Positions 24,501-36,735 of a DNA stretch of 64,000 bases are shown in pieces. The DNA lies in NCBI RefSeq assembly GCF_921293095.1, contig NC_060257.1:90075449-90139448 (forward strand). Direction: 5' to 3'. The position numbers and the translations under genes were made by a program. The DNA is from Ischnura elegans (lineage: Eukaryota; Arthropoda; Insecta; Odonata; Coenagrionidae). Position 1 is the stretch's first letter; the number at the start of each line of letters is the position of its first letter. The notes below the pieces were generated by a model, which ran no database searches, was not told where the DNA came from, and was given only the letters and a program-made list of their open reading frames with translations.

Positions 24501-27500
24501 GGAGCCACTTTATCGACATGCGGCTGGTTGATATCGCTGTCGATTCAAAAATATTTATCTGGTGCTAATTAATGTCAAAAGAGAATGACAATCGGAGTTT
24601 TGACGAACTATCACGGTCCATGACTCAAAATAAATCGCTCATGCTGAAAAAAAAATTACCGCATACTCACGGTAGAATAGATGAGCGCGGAATAATACGA
24701 AAATCCGGCAAGTATCCCTTGGTGGTTGACTTCGACATCATAACCCTGACGAAATTGCCAAACTCCAGAGGCACTGACAATCTTTCGGATGAAATCCAGT
24801 TCTGTTGAAGATTAAACCTTTTCACTTAACAGAGTTTAGCTAATCGTTATTCAAGGTCCAACCAAATTTTTTTAAAAGCTGCTGAGAAACAAGGCGAGTC
24901 GGAGTCAAGGTGATCAGCGCGCCGCGTAAGCAACTTCTCTCGGCTCCATTCGACCTGCATAAGACCGAGGATATATGACAACGAATCTGGTGTTATCGAG
25001 TTAAATCACCATCGACTTGTACGCATACTAAAATAAGATTCTACTTTTTTGGATGACCTCGAAATCCAAAACGTGCGCATAGGATGCTTTTTAAAGGCTC
25101 ATAAATCCCTTGTTTCGCCGAGGCAACAGAAAACGTTAAGTTGGCAAAATTCCAGAAAACCTCCCTTTTACTAGATATTCGGTAGTTGAGAATTCGGGAT
25201 TAGCGATCTTCTGCTGTCCCTTTATTTCACTCATTCCTCATGATTTTTCGAGTACCTACTTACACCTTTTCTTATTATATTAGAAATGCTATAATCACCT
25301 ACATGTCACTTCTACAGAAAAAATTCTAAATTTCATGGAGACCACTGAAATATGCATAAAATGGAATCACTAATGTCCATAATAATAATCTGTGTGGGAA
25401 TGCTTTTAAGTTGATGTTTATTAGAATTTTCTTAAAATATTTCATTAAAACAATTGTCATCCTCTCATTACTTATTTTTACTACCCATTTTTTTAGCTGA
25501 TTCCTGAAAAGTATTATCCAACCTTCATAGGACAGAGAAGATTTCATTAAAGAATTTTTTGCTGCATTCAGCACCTTTTAGTTACTTAAAATACTATTTT
25601 TTATTCATAGAAAGCCATTCAAATCATTACAGACCCTAAAACCTGAAAAAAATGGCAGGTCCTCATTTAGTGTTTTTCTGCATTTAGTGTTTTAAATTTT
25701 GTCCCCCCTGAACAACCTTAAATCAGGATTCTACTGTAGTATTTTTTTATTGCAAACCTTGATCTTGGTCCCCCTCAAGAAGTAATTACACAATGAATAG
25801 TGGCAAAAAACAATAATATTTTCAGACCCCATACTAATATTAAACTGCAGACTCAAATTTCACCAACGTCTAAGTGTTTGCTGGTGATGATGAAATTTGA
25901 ATTTGGCTACTTAACATTTACTTAAAAACAGATATACATATATTAATAAAACTTTCACAAATAATAACCAACTTATGGTGCCAAGGCATTAACAAGCAGT
26001 GGAAATAAACAAAAATCTAATATTCAAAATCACTGACGAGGGACGACACTGACCTTGAACGCTCAGAACCACATGACACCACACTTGGACCAACAAGCCA
26101 TCAAGCACAAAACAGCAGAGAGTGAGTAGTTTCCATGATCAACGTAGCATTCCATCTCAATTTACATTTTAATAGGCCAACAAAAAGTACATAACAAGAT
26201 ATCAATAGCATTGGAAGGAAATTATATGTAATTTAATGGTGTCAATGCAATTCTCCTCATGGTATCACTGCGCTGTACACAGTTTTCACAGTAGCTCGCT
26301 TACAAACACTCCAAGAGACAAATACGTACTGCAGCTTGTAACAATCTCTCTGACAATGGAGTCAAACAATAATGGAGGAAAATTATTTTCATTGGGGATG
26401 GGGTTCAAAGAATACAGAAGTATTGTAATGAAAACTGGCATTCGGGTGCACGAATCGTCGCTCCCAATGCTTTTGCCCAAAGAACTCATAAAATGTTTTT
26501 GCAATTTGCATTAATGAGATTTGAGAAGTCAGAGAGTAAAGTGAACATGGAAAGCTATAACACTCACGCAACTGGTGCATTGGTTAGTGCCGCTACTCTA
26601 GGCTACCGTCTAATGCTGCTAGCAGACAAGTGCACACACAAGTTTTGCATGGAAATGACTCACACACCACCGTTTTGCTTATGTCCGCTTGTTGCTCCAG
26701 GCACGGAGCATTTGAGGCCAGAGGGGTCCTTTTAATAGGACCAATACAGCAGGCATTATATAATGCAGTTTCCAATAAATAATATTTCCCTAGGAGATTA
26801 ATGATTACAGATTGGGGGAAAACACAAGGAAGTTAGAAAGTATGTATCATTATGTTACAGACAAAACCATACTATGCATAGTAAAAGTAATTATAATCAT
26901 AATGCCTTGCTTTAAGCACATGTAGGGAGGGTAAATTGGTCTTCCTTAACTATTACTGCACTGAACAAAGACATGAATACATATATCCATGCCCCGAGGG
27001 GTGAAAAATCAACTAAGAAGGTACTCATATGATTAACAGCTTTTAGTTTGGGAGGAAAGGGTGGTATTCAAGAAACAATATCTTTTCTTGAAAATGTGTC
27101 ATGAGTAGCTAGATAGAACAGGATTTATATCATAATAAGGAATAAGATAAAGGGTTATTACCTGGACATCAGTGGGCTCTGATGGATTGCCGCTGAATTG
27201 AGGGAAATGATTTCGAATATCCGAGAGCCCTGACCGAACCTTTTCCAACAGGAGATCCGTCTTGTTGAGGAAGAGGATGGTAGAAACATTCCCAAAAGCC
27301 AGGTGGTTAACTATTGTATCAAATACATTTCTAGATTCCTCTAGTCGATTGGTACGCCTACAAAGAGGGAAATGGAATCAGTTCACAGTACTTGTCAGAA
27401 CACATCAACTTCCCTTAGACCCATACTCAAATACATAGTAAGTTTCTTAACTATAACAATAATTGAAAGCAAAAGATGAAACTCATGCTCTTCTAGGGTT

Positions 27501-30500
27501 CATAACTTGGCAAGTATAACAACTGGATCCAAGAGTTTAAGAAGCAACTAGTAAAAAATTCTAGCTCACTCTAAAAGTAGCTCACAATCGGTTCCATGTG
27601 GACACTGGAATGCATAGTCTATGAAAACTATGAACTAAGGAACTTAAACTAGGAGAACATAAACTTGATGAGGTGAAGCAGTTCTGTTTATTGTTAAGCT
27701 GAATGACCAGCAGAGGAAAAACCAAGAAGGAAATAGCAGAAAACTCCAAGCTCTAAGGGTTTTCTTCAAAAAGAGGGATATCTTAGAATATGAACATTGA
27801 AGCAAATAAGAAATAATTACATTTGGTACATGCTACCTTATCGCAGATGGGCATAAATGATGATAGCAGCAAAAAAATCAAGGTTTGAAGCATTTTTTTT
27901 TATTATAAGTACACCGGGAGTAGCCACGGTGATATATTTAGAGAGTGTCTGCAATGCATAAATTGAGTAAAAATTCCACAGAGAAAAAATCAGTCGCATT
28001 GATTGGGATTCGAACTCGGATTCCCCGATTTCTGGTCGAGCGCTTTAGCCAGTTAAGCTACTGAAGCATCATTCTTTCAAATTTCCACTGGGGAGAATGA
28101 CGCCTCCATAGCTTAACTGGCTAAAGCACTCAACCAGAAATCGGGGAATCCGGGTTCGAATCCCGATCAAGGCGATTGATTTTTTTTAAGGATTTTTCGT
28201 ACAAGGCTTGAAGCTTTTCAAATGCAATGTTACAGAAGAAAGAAAAAGATCAAATAAAATATTAACAAATATCAATACGGAAGTTTTAAAAAGAGTAGAT
28301 GAGAAGTATTTAGGAAACTTTGAGTTGAGGAAGGGACAACTGAGTGAGCCACTTATTGACACACTGCATTCAACAAAAGCCCCAATTTTTCCAGAACACT
28401 TTCCTGGAGTTTTCCCAAAACACCGAAATACCCAACGCCGGTTTTCTCTGTTTTCCAGTAGACCAGACCACCTGTGTAATGTGACTATACACAGTAGAGG
28501 ATTGACAATCTGGAAATGTAAATAACTGAATGATCTAAACAACGGAAGGGTTTCTGGAGTTTATAAAAATTCCTATTTTTTAACATTGCATTGCTGAAAA
28601 TTTAGCCTGCTAAGTGGTTTAATTGCCATCTCAGAACCTGGCTGTCTTCTCACTAATCCCACAAGAGCTATTTCACTAACTTTTCATTTCTTCTGCATAA
28701 TATTTCAACAGGTGACTTAGGACACCCAAAAGTGATTATTGCATGCAACAGAATTCACAGCATCAACATACAATGTCCATTACACGGACTTAATTACAAG
28801 AGAAATTGAAGTGGATTGAAGTCTTCATTGTGCGTGCAAAATTTCTTAAAAATTATCCGAGTACATCTGAAGTTTTATGAAAAATGTGAGGAACATGAAA
28901 AATAATTGCTTATTTCCTCTTGAAATATCATTGCCTAGTTTTTCATTTACTGAGCTTCAACGTTATTGGAGGTGGATTCTACCAACGTTTTCTATCAACA
29001 GGCACTAATTTTGCAATATAGTGAGAATCAAAATTTTGTTTAAAACACGTGCCTTCAGAAGCCATTTTTCCAAGGGGAAGCAATCTTTTCTGATTCGAAG
29101 TTTGTCTGTTTTCTGAAAATTCACGAGTGATATAAACCAGTTGCTTCCAGCACGGGAGCCATGCAGTAGTTTTCTATATTGGATATCTCAATCCCTTTTC
29201 AAAAGTAGATGTTCTCAAAACATTTCAACCCTTGCTAATGGCCCATGTTTGAAAATCTGGGATTGAAATAAGCAGTTCAATGAGCTGAGTGAAAGGGCAT
29301 CCTGCATTCTGTCCGAGGTTGACCACCGTTAGGCCATGCAAACACATCAAAGATTGCTTATGAAGTCAATGCCAAGTAGTTTTTCCTAAATGCTCATATT
29401 TTCTGCACTTATAAGATTAGCTGTAACTACTTCTATTAAATTTAAGAGTTAAAATTCACAATAAGTTATTATTTACAGTATTCAAATTGGGATTACCTCC
29501 CACCATAGGATTTAATAATTACCGATAAAAGTAAATAGTCGTGAAAATGACATGAAATTGCGACAAGTGCACAGGGAAAAATATGGAGGGGCAAAACATA
29601 AATGTAAAATATAGACCATTTTCCTTCCATTCACTGATGGTCTCATCCTGATCAATTTCACAACTTATCCACCTTCCCGATTATGGACGAAGGACTTTTT
29701 CAAGTGTTTTGAATCTTTTTAAATCACGTTTGATCAAAATCTACGAATTTGATTGGGTTTTTCTGATTACTTGAACCTCACTCAACAATGCATAATTTAG
29801 GCTGATGCTAACGCACGTTCCTAAAAAAAATATTTTCCATGTCGCACTGCTGCTTACATGTACATAGCGATCTATTCACCAGAAATATCGTTAATGTGGA
29901 ATTTCTCTGGTCCCAAGCATTCTGTATTATCGATCTTGTGTTGCACATGGAAAATATATGCATACATGTAAAAAGAAAAGAATAAGTACATATTGTAATG
30001 GTAAGCTTGGTACAGCAAGTCTTTTTGTTTAAGAAGATGTCCCCTATACCTTGTGATCGACTCATATTCGCAGTCGGCTCACCTCCCCTTTTCAGATTGA
30101 TCTGAGTTCAGAGTGATCTACGCTCAGCTGGTAAACGCAGTGCTTACATATAAATCTGCCACAGTCCACCAAGAGGGACATGGGCTAAACTGCAGGGAGA
30201 ATTTATCAGACATGGAGCATAAGTGATCGACAGGCAATTCAGAAAGGTGGAATATTTTAGAGTGCAACCTCGATAAAACGAGACCCCACGGTACTCAAAT
30301 AAACACACGCTAAAGCAAATTGTCGATTCACCGGAGGTGAAGCAAATAATAGCAAATTAACCAACTGTCAACACTGAAATACAGGAAAACTATTGGTGAA
30401 GCAACAGAGACATTTCTATCCCATAAACTTTAGCAGAAATCCAGATGAAAGGCGATGTTTTTTGCATCAATAAATTTCCTTACCTTAATAACAAACTAGC

Positions 30501-33500
30501 CATACAATTTTTAAGCACCATACTCAATAATAGTCACGCAAAGTAATGCTCTGTCAATCATTATCCCAATGCACAACCGACGAAGTCACTTTTCTATGTA
30601 CTTTGTGCATTTACGTGATCAATCTATTATTTTGGTATTTTTCGCAGAAAATTCAAAGAATTACTGATAAAACTGTATCGCAGTTATTGAATGCCTCAAA
30701 TGCTTCCATTGGTGTTTGTTCATTGTACCTCTAAGTTTTCCAGAGATTATGTAAAATAACGTATCACATTTGCTCCTGCACACAAAAACCTTGGAAGGCG
30801 CAGGTAGAACGATCCTGCCTTGGAAGACTTTCTCTATCATCCAATGTAATATCTTTATTATCTATACTAAAAAGTCTGCTTGGCATGCATAATGATGTGA
30901 TTAATATTGCCGTTGTTTCAAATAAAAGTTCCATTTTGAGTGTTACGCCCGCGAGTCATTGAAATAATACAGCATATAGTAAGCATAGCCACTTTCTCAG
31001 TGTAGTTACAGCAGACTGAACAAGGCAAAACCACCCAGACAAAGCTAAGCTAAGCTTCTAACTCTTCATGTTCCGCATTCCTTGGGTGCTTTTGCTGTGA
31101 TGGTTTGCCCTTGCACACCACAGCATACCTAATCTTCTCTTTGTTTTTTTAAATTGTGAAAAGCGAATAGGTAGATAAATTAACTACGCCACTCTATTAT
31201 TTTTTTTTCTCAACATGTTTTGTTTTTTTTGGCCATCGTATCTACCCTACAATGCTTTCTATCTACACAACTTACGGTAGTGCGGGTATACTGTTGACTG
31301 CTTTCTGTCACCCGAGGAACAAAAGAAGATTGAGCATTTGCGAATACTAAAGCAGCAATATTTTCACCAAAATGAACTACTTACTTATCGAACGACAGTT
31401 TACCACATGAATTTGAGACTAAGCACTCCATATCAACTTCATTTCTAACAGATCGCCAACAATTACTGAGATTTAGGACTCTTGGTAAAGGTTTTCCGGT
31501 GATGGAAACTCTTGTTACGGCAAGTTGCTATGCCAACAATGATAGGGCTTCATTAAAAAGAAATTTTTTTACATGCTAATCAAAGGGTCAAATAAACGGT
31601 GCTTCAGCAATATCTCGTAGTGGCAGGGGTCTCGCAATAGCCCGTACTCGCTTTGATGCGGTTCCACTTTGCTGATTGACAGAAGAAGGTGTAATTATAA
31701 GAGTGATGTGCCAATGATAAAATCCAAGATGGGAAGAAAGCACAAAAGTGATGGGAGAAAAAGAGGCATGCAGGTGGCAATGAATGCAGCCTTATTCTAG
31801 GATGGACAAAACAAGACGTCAGACAATGGAGGCATTAAAATGCACACATATATGAATACCAAATTCTAGGCAGTTAAAGTATCTCCTATTCTCCGAATAT
31901 AATGGCAGAAAAACAATGCCTAAAAAGACTACATTAAGATGCTATCAGTTACTGAACCACTAGTTTCACCAACCAAAAAGATGAAGAAAATTAATAAAAA
32001 TAAAGCTTATCCACTACTCACCTATCTTCAAGAAGAACTTGATCAAATTCAGAAGAAGAAACAAGAAATAAAATGGAGGTGACAGAGTCGAAACACTGGA
32101 ACCATTTCCGACGCTGTGACCTCTGACCTCCAACATCAACAAAACGAAACGGCACTCCACGAATGGGGATGACACACTCGACAACACCCTTCGTGGCGCG
32201 ACGTGCGTGCAATATATCCTGATTAGATGGCGTCCATTCCTAAGAAGAGAAGAAAAAGAATTAATGGATAGGCAAAATTAAACCAAAAGCAAGAAAGCAG
32301 AAGGACATCATCCACTGCCTCATCAGCTTCCATGCATTTGCCCTGTCGTAAAATTAACACGTCGGACCCTGAGGTTGAGGAAGCCAGAGCGTATTGGGTT
32401 CGTTGCCAGGTCGAACACCTTTCAGATGTGAGAACAATGATAATTATTTGCTCTGGGTAATAAGAGTAACGGAAATTATAGATCATTTCCAAGAGTCTGT
32501 ACTTAAAATATCACAATTGTAAACATAAGGTAAATATAAACAAGGATATTTTGAGCAAGATATTGAGTTCATTATACAAAAATAAATAAAATAACAACTG
32601 CATAACAAAATCAATACGGAATGTTAACAAATCACTGAGTGGACCACCCAGGGAGTCGTTAACATTCCACAAATTTGAGGGCAAGGCAAGCTGCCAAACA
32701 CAGGACATGCCGACAAGGCAGTCAAAGGGAAGAAAGCATTTCAGTTGAATATGCCTAGTGTAGGAACAAAAAATATCTTGCGTTGATTTAACCTGCTGTT
32801 CCCTTCGTTTACCCTTGATGGATCCTAGAGTGCTCACTGATTTTGCCCTCGTAATTCCCCTCTGGTATATTTACACTTAAACTACATAGTTTTTCCCTCA
32901 CAGGCAATATTCATTGACATTCACAAAAAACATAATTTTGTTTTGCTAATGACATTATACATTGGTGTAGTGGGCAGAGCAAGAGCTCCCAAATGTATAG
33001 GTCACGCATTGGAGTTTCACTCAAGCTGGTCTTTGCTGGCCTCTGTGGTGGAAGGTCATGGGTTTGAGTCCAGCCTGGGTAGGTTGCACTTATCCACAGC
33101 ATGGATGTTTGTGATATCCATTATCCTGTCAACTCCCTCAATCTGGTGTAAAGGCCTAGCAGACATGCTGCTTTTGGAGCAATGAACAAGAATGAAATTG
33201 GGATAAATAATCTAATTTCCCTGACCTCCACTCCTGACTTTCCATTCCCTGATCTCACTGACTGGAATTAACCATGAGACTGATCATACACCAGACTTAT
33301 CCCGATTGTGCGCGCATGAGTTCATACTCGTTCAATGTTTCCCGCCATCTTTGTAAAAAAATAAAATTGGAAGCTCAAGTAGCAGGAATCGCCTCTGCAA
33401 AGAGGTGGAGCTGCACTCAGGGGCCTCGGCCAGCAGGAGCGGGTAGAATGGAAGTTAAGGAGAGTGAAGCAGCCACGGTTTGGGTCCACTGCAGCTAGCG

Positions 33501-36500
33501 GCTATGCTGCACGCCCTTCATTTTGAGACCCTCCCAGTACAGTTCCTCGAGAACGCGGTACGGGCCCACTGTCGGGAGAAGGGGTGCTAATTTCTGGGCT
33601 GCCTCCACCTGAGCGTTAAACTGAGGCCAGGGCCAGGCAGAGCTAGGAGCACCACCCAGGTGGCACCAACCCCACTTTTTTCAACTTTAATAGTAAAACT
33701 CCATTCTGAAGTGAAGTCAGGGAGTTGGGTCATAAAACACACAGGTTGTATGTGATTCACACAATGCTGCACGCTATCCAATGTTCTCTGATCATAAGAG
33801 GTTGCGGATGGTCAGCAAGCATGCGTAGCACCACTCAATTGGAGGAGTGTGAGCCACCATTGAGCAATGCTCGTGCCTATGTTAAACAAATTTCATCCTG
33901 GCCGGTGTGAATCACCAGTTGGTCACACTTGATTTGGAATGTCAGATTTCAAGTCAGAGAATATTTACACATTTTTCAATCCAAATACGTACATATATCC
34001 AAGAATACCAATACTCATTAAATCAATGTTTATACGTTACTGTGAAAACAATAGTTTCTGAGGTGTTCCGATTCCAAATACTACATTTTTCAGTCTTGAC
34101 CACATCGGTCGCCTTATAAAAAAATACAACAGGCTGTAGTGCCGACAAAACTATTGTCCTTTCCTGCACAGCAAACAAAACAATAGTAACGGAAAAAAGG
34201 TAAGTTTGGAATATACCTAACTTACAAATATAAGAATCTCATTGAATTATGTGAACTAATTGTAGTGATTAATAAGCAAAAACAACAAAATTACAACAAT
34301 GTTAAGTGAGCAGCATGATTAACTTACCAGCCTTGATATCCGAGGCAAATTGTCCAGAAAGTATCCGACGGAATCACTCTGAAATATTCAAGAGACAACA
34401 TTAGAAACAGCTCCATCAGCTCCATTAGAGTGACTAACTACTCAGCCAAAAATTGTGTAATCTAGCAGTAATTAAAAAAATGAAACATGGAACTAATAAA
34501 ATAATATCATCTATTTATAAAAAGCTGACATCACTCTACTAAAAGCCAAGATGGCACTAGCTAAAGACTAAGGTCACAAATGCAGGAAATAAGTGACACA
34601 GCAACAGTTAACTTTTGGAACCAAGTTCAATATTCATGAGCAAGGTCCTAGCAGAATATGAAAAAAGGACTTTAAAGTCTACAAATCACTTTGAGTAGAG
34701 AATAAACTTGAATTCTCTACAGCGATCAGTCAAGCAAAACAGTACACATTAAAAAACCAACCACAAAAATGCCACTCATAAACAAAACATATGCCGGATC
34801 TTCAAACAGCCTATGTAGCACTACACACTGTAACGCTGATGAGATTTCAAAATAAAACTAAAAAAGAACGAGTAAAAAATAAATAATATGCATCATTTCC
34901 AGGAGATAAATTGATAAATCAGCTAAGCATCATACCACAGGGCACATTGTATTCATAATCTAGCAATAATATTGAAGCAGTAATCTTTCAGAATAAACAA
35001 CACTCAACCTAAGTACGACTGTAAATTTATCCTTCAGCCCTAAGTTCATCATCGGTGCAAATACAAAATATGCTTGCTTACTGATCAATCAAATCTTTGA
35101 TAATGCAAGTAAATAATGGAAGAAAAAAATATCAGCGGCTTCCACTGATACTAACACATTGTCCTATTTTTATGAAAAATAAGTATGGTGCCAAATTTCT
35201 CAATCTCTAGAGCCTAGAGGCAGGACAAAAACTTGCATCAACTGAGACAATTTTAAAGATTAATTATGAGAGGATGATACTGGAGCTCAATACCACCAGC
35301 GAGAAGAAATGTAATCAATTCTATTTTAGAATGATGGATTTGCATATCAGAGAGGTATCATTATCCGCCCTTAAGTATTACTGTTACAACTGATTATGAA
35401 GATCACTACTAAGGTGTTACAGGTTTGTTGAACTAAGATAAGCACATGCAGGATTCGCTACCACAACATTTCAATAGGGCAATTGGTGACAGCAACTCAA
35501 GTTAACACTAAGGGATTAAAACACGTATTCCAACACAAAACTCCCCCATGACATGCAATAATCTCAGTAATCAACATCGATAAATAGTTGGAGAGATCGC
35601 ATTGCACTGGCAGGGGCAGGGAACAACACGTGAAAATAAAGCAGGACGATAGCTTGCAAACAAGAGGCTGCTACAATGAACGTGAATTACTTACAAATTG
35701 AAAATTAGAGCTTTACCAGTTATGAAAGGTATACATCTGGAAAAGTTTCTTATCATCGCGATGTTCAGCACACCAACTCTCCCACTAATCACTTTCGAAT
35801 GAAGAAGAAACTCTTGCCACAAGAGACTATCACAGCCATAAGACCATGGCATCCTCAAATTAGGTACATATTGACTCATTTAGAGAACAACTAACAGTCA
35901 GCAATACCAAACAAGCAATTATGAATGATGCGATGCTATGCATTAAGTCATTCCATTAGTTAAAGCAGATTTTGGCACAATATGATCGATACTGTGATTA
36001 GGAAGATGTCTTGACATCACTGATTGCTTAACAGTAAAAATGTAGTATACAACTTGAAGTATACAGACGCAAACCAACCCCTGAAAATGGATCTAGAAAG
36101 AGTACCAAGTCAGGTGACAGTTTATAAGTGATTTAGAGTACTGAAAGATATCTTTTTTTAAAACATGGAGTATTATCATATATGCTCACTACATACAATC
36201 TTATTAAATATAATAACATCAACTTAATCTACTCCATTAGAGGATATGAACTGACCAGTTGGTATTCACTCCGTCTCTGGAAAGCTGTTTTTATTCCTGA
36301 ATCATTCCATAATGCTTGTAGCGAGGGACATAACCTAGTGAAGGGTACTGGCTCAATGAAGTTGTTGGGATCTGATCGAAGAACCATCTCTCCGGCATGG
36401 GCGTTGGACTCGTGTTCCCACGGAATACCAAGCTTGTTACGAGCGTCAACAAGAACACGCACTCCACGAACAACATTTTGGTAAATTATTTGCTGGTATT

Positions 36501-36735
36501 CTCGCACCACCTCCGGTTCAAATCTCAGTCCATGAATGATCCTCATCTGCTTCAGGAAAGTTGATTTACCGCTTTCACCCGCGCCAAGAAGAAGGAGCTT
36601 CACTTGTCGCCTGAGGCTTTGTCTTTCCCTCTCAATCATTCGATCAATTTGTTGACTCTTGTGTCTCTGCTCAATTTCTTCTGGGCTGTACTTAAATCGG
36701 AGGCAACACGAACAGGTCAACATAGCAGTAGCCAT
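15451..36735 (-). CDS. cta: G protein alpha subunit, G12/13 class (concertina type), whole gene, 6 coding exons
   Basis: Joined exons 36735-36256, 34378-34328, 32239-32022, 27357-27162, 22892-22755 and 15516-15451 give a 382-residue protein, close to the family's usual ~380. Seen: Cys8/10/11 near the N-terminus (likely palmitoylation sites), P-loop GAGESGKS at 51-58, switch I ARRATKG with candidate catalytic Arg190 and Thr193, switch II DVGGQRS at 212-218 with catalytic Gln216, NKTD at 281-284, and FTTAVDTEN near 351-359 in place of the TCAT loop. The C-terminus ends ALMLQ, typical of G12/13 and lacking the pertussis-toxin cysteine of Gi/Go. From the family: a membrane-attached GTPase that couples receptors to RhoGEF and Rho, driving actomyosin contraction (concertina in fly gastrulation). 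The ATG has A at -3 and G at +4. It is the only G-alpha gene in the window and looks intact. Confidence 0.96.
19684..19826. mobile_element. Repeat R, copy 2 (truncated)
   Basis: It begins GGCGGATCTATGGAGGGGC and matches 10886-11080, but stops after the first C-rich segment where the tandem duplication joins. Confidence 0.55.
20036..20242. mobile_element. Repeat R, copy 3 (complete, 207 bp)
   Basis: The ends GGCGGATCTAG and CCTGGATCCGCC form a short inverted repeat. Inside are two C-rich tracts and CCTGGATACGGCTTTGCTTG. Confidence 0.6.
21795..22560 (-). pseudogene. Degraded LINE reverse transcriptase C-terminal region
   Basis: On the minus strand, in pieces: [20 protein letters not shown] (22500-22440), AFYHKKR (about 22110), [20 protein letters not shown] and [20 protein letters not shown] (22031-21900). 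These are the fingers/thumb and post-RT segments typical of insect non-LTR elements. Stops and frameshifts break it. It is probably the same family as 63718-64000. Confidence 0.7.
22755..22892 (-). CDS. cta: G-alpha 12/13 coding exon 5
   Basis: Residues 316-361, from [11 protein letters not shown] through a basic, glycine-rich loop to [17 protein letters not shown], the guanine-contact loop. Acceptor TTTGTTTCAG, donor AAG|GTAACC. The loop [18 protein letters not shown] is longer and more basic than the matching part of vertebrate G13. Confidence 0.95.
22893..27161 (-). other. G-alpha intron 4 (4.3 kb)
   Basis: It contains the pogo/Tigger-like element 23660-25736. The rest, including 25739-27161, shows no gene or defined repeat. 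Confidence 0.8.
23660..25736. mobile_element. pogo/Tigger-like TIR element (2.08 kb), non-autonomous
   Basis: Inverted ends CAGTCGGATCCGGATTTAACG and CAGTAGAATCCTGATTTAAGG, with TA on both sides (23658-23659 and 25737-25738). CAGT ends plus a TA duplication are characteristic of the pogo/Tigger branch of Tc1/mariner. The left subterminal region repeats the phrase (G/T)CATTTAACGTTTTTC several times. The interior has no recognisable transposase, only short frames (24132-24473, 24572-24808) without motifs. Confidence 0.65.
27162..27357 (-). CDS. cta: G-alpha 12/13 coding exon 4
   Basis: The first base completes Arg250. Residues 251-315 follow, starting [17 protein letters not shown] and including the guanine-specificity motif NKTD (281-284) and [11 protein letters not shown]. 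Acceptor TTTGTAG, donor CAG|GTAATA. The reading frame is closed around it, so it is recognised by homology and splice sites. Confidence 0.95.
27897..28078 (-). mobile_element. tRNA-derived SINE, copy 1
   Basis: On the minus strand there is a pol III A box (TAGCTTAACTGG) and B box (AGTTCGAATCC), then a body (TCTCTGTGGAATTTTTACTC, ACCGTGGCTACTCCCGGTG) and an A-rich tail at 27910-27893. The same body is found at 56697-56850. Confidence 0.7.
28102..28190 (+). mobile_element. tRNA-derived SINE, copy 2 (head only)
   Basis: A box TAGCTTAACTGG (28109-28120) and B box GGTTCGAATCC (28153-28163), then GATTGATTTTTTTTAAGG. It lies head-to-head with copy 1; the two heads are nearly perfect inverted repeats. 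It is not called as a functional tRNA because the cloverleaf does not close well and it is repeated. Confidence 0.65.
32022..32239 (-). CDS. cta: G-alpha 12/13 coding exon 3
   Basis: Residues 178-249 plus two bases of codon 250. It carries switch I (Arg190, Thr193) and switch II (DVGGQRS, Gln216), followed by the very conserved [20 protein letters not shown] segment that is diagnostic for G12/13. Acceptor TTCTTAG, donor GATAG|GTGAGT. Confidence 0.96.
32240..34327 (-). other. G-alpha intron 2 (2.1 kb)
   Basis: It contains a probable SINE at 32955-33190; otherwise no gene or defined repeat. Confidence 0.75.
32955..33190 (+). mobile_element. Probable tRNA-derived SINE of a different family
   Basis: The A-box-like TAGTGGGCAGAGC region (about 32969) is followed by a B box in GGTCATGGGTTTGAGTCC (33054-33071) and a non-tRNA body. 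Single copy here, so the family is inferred from the promoter layout. Confidence 0.45.
34328..34378 (-). CDS. cta: G-alpha 12/13 coding exon 2 (51-base microexon-like)
   Basis: Residues 161-177, [17 protein letters not shown], matching the G13 helical-domain segment with the YFLDNL core. The acceptor TTTCAG lies directly upstream and the donor CTG|GTAAGT directly downstream. Length 51 is divisible by three and both junctions are phase 0, so it joins exons 1 and 3 cleanly. It is too short to show up as an open reading frame by length alone. Confidence 0.93.
34379..36255 (-). other. G-alpha intron 1 (1.9 kb)
   Basis: No gene, exon or defined repeat seen. Confidence 0.75.
36256..36735 (-). CDS. 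cta: G-alpha 12/13 coding exon 1
   Basis: Residues 1-160: start Met, cysteine-rich N-terminus, alpha-N helix, P-loop and the first part of the helical domain, ending SEYQL. The donor reads CTG|GTCAGT and the exon ends in phase 0. A second in-frame ATG lies at codon 5; the first is preferred because its context (AAG before, G after) is good and it keeps the N-terminal residues. Confidence 0.96.

Larger units (their letters stand above)
27358..32021 (-). other. G-alpha intron 3 (4.7 kb)
   Basis: It contains two head-to-head SINE copies (27897-28190). 28200-32000 has no recognised element, apart from a possible pogo-type terminus near 30264 (GCAACCTCGATAAAACGAGA). Confidence 0.75.

Noticed and set aside
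28102-28175. A functional tRNA gene
   Set aside because: A and B boxes are clear, but the acceptor and anticodon arms do not pair properly and the sequence recurs with a common non-tRNA body, so it is a SINE head.
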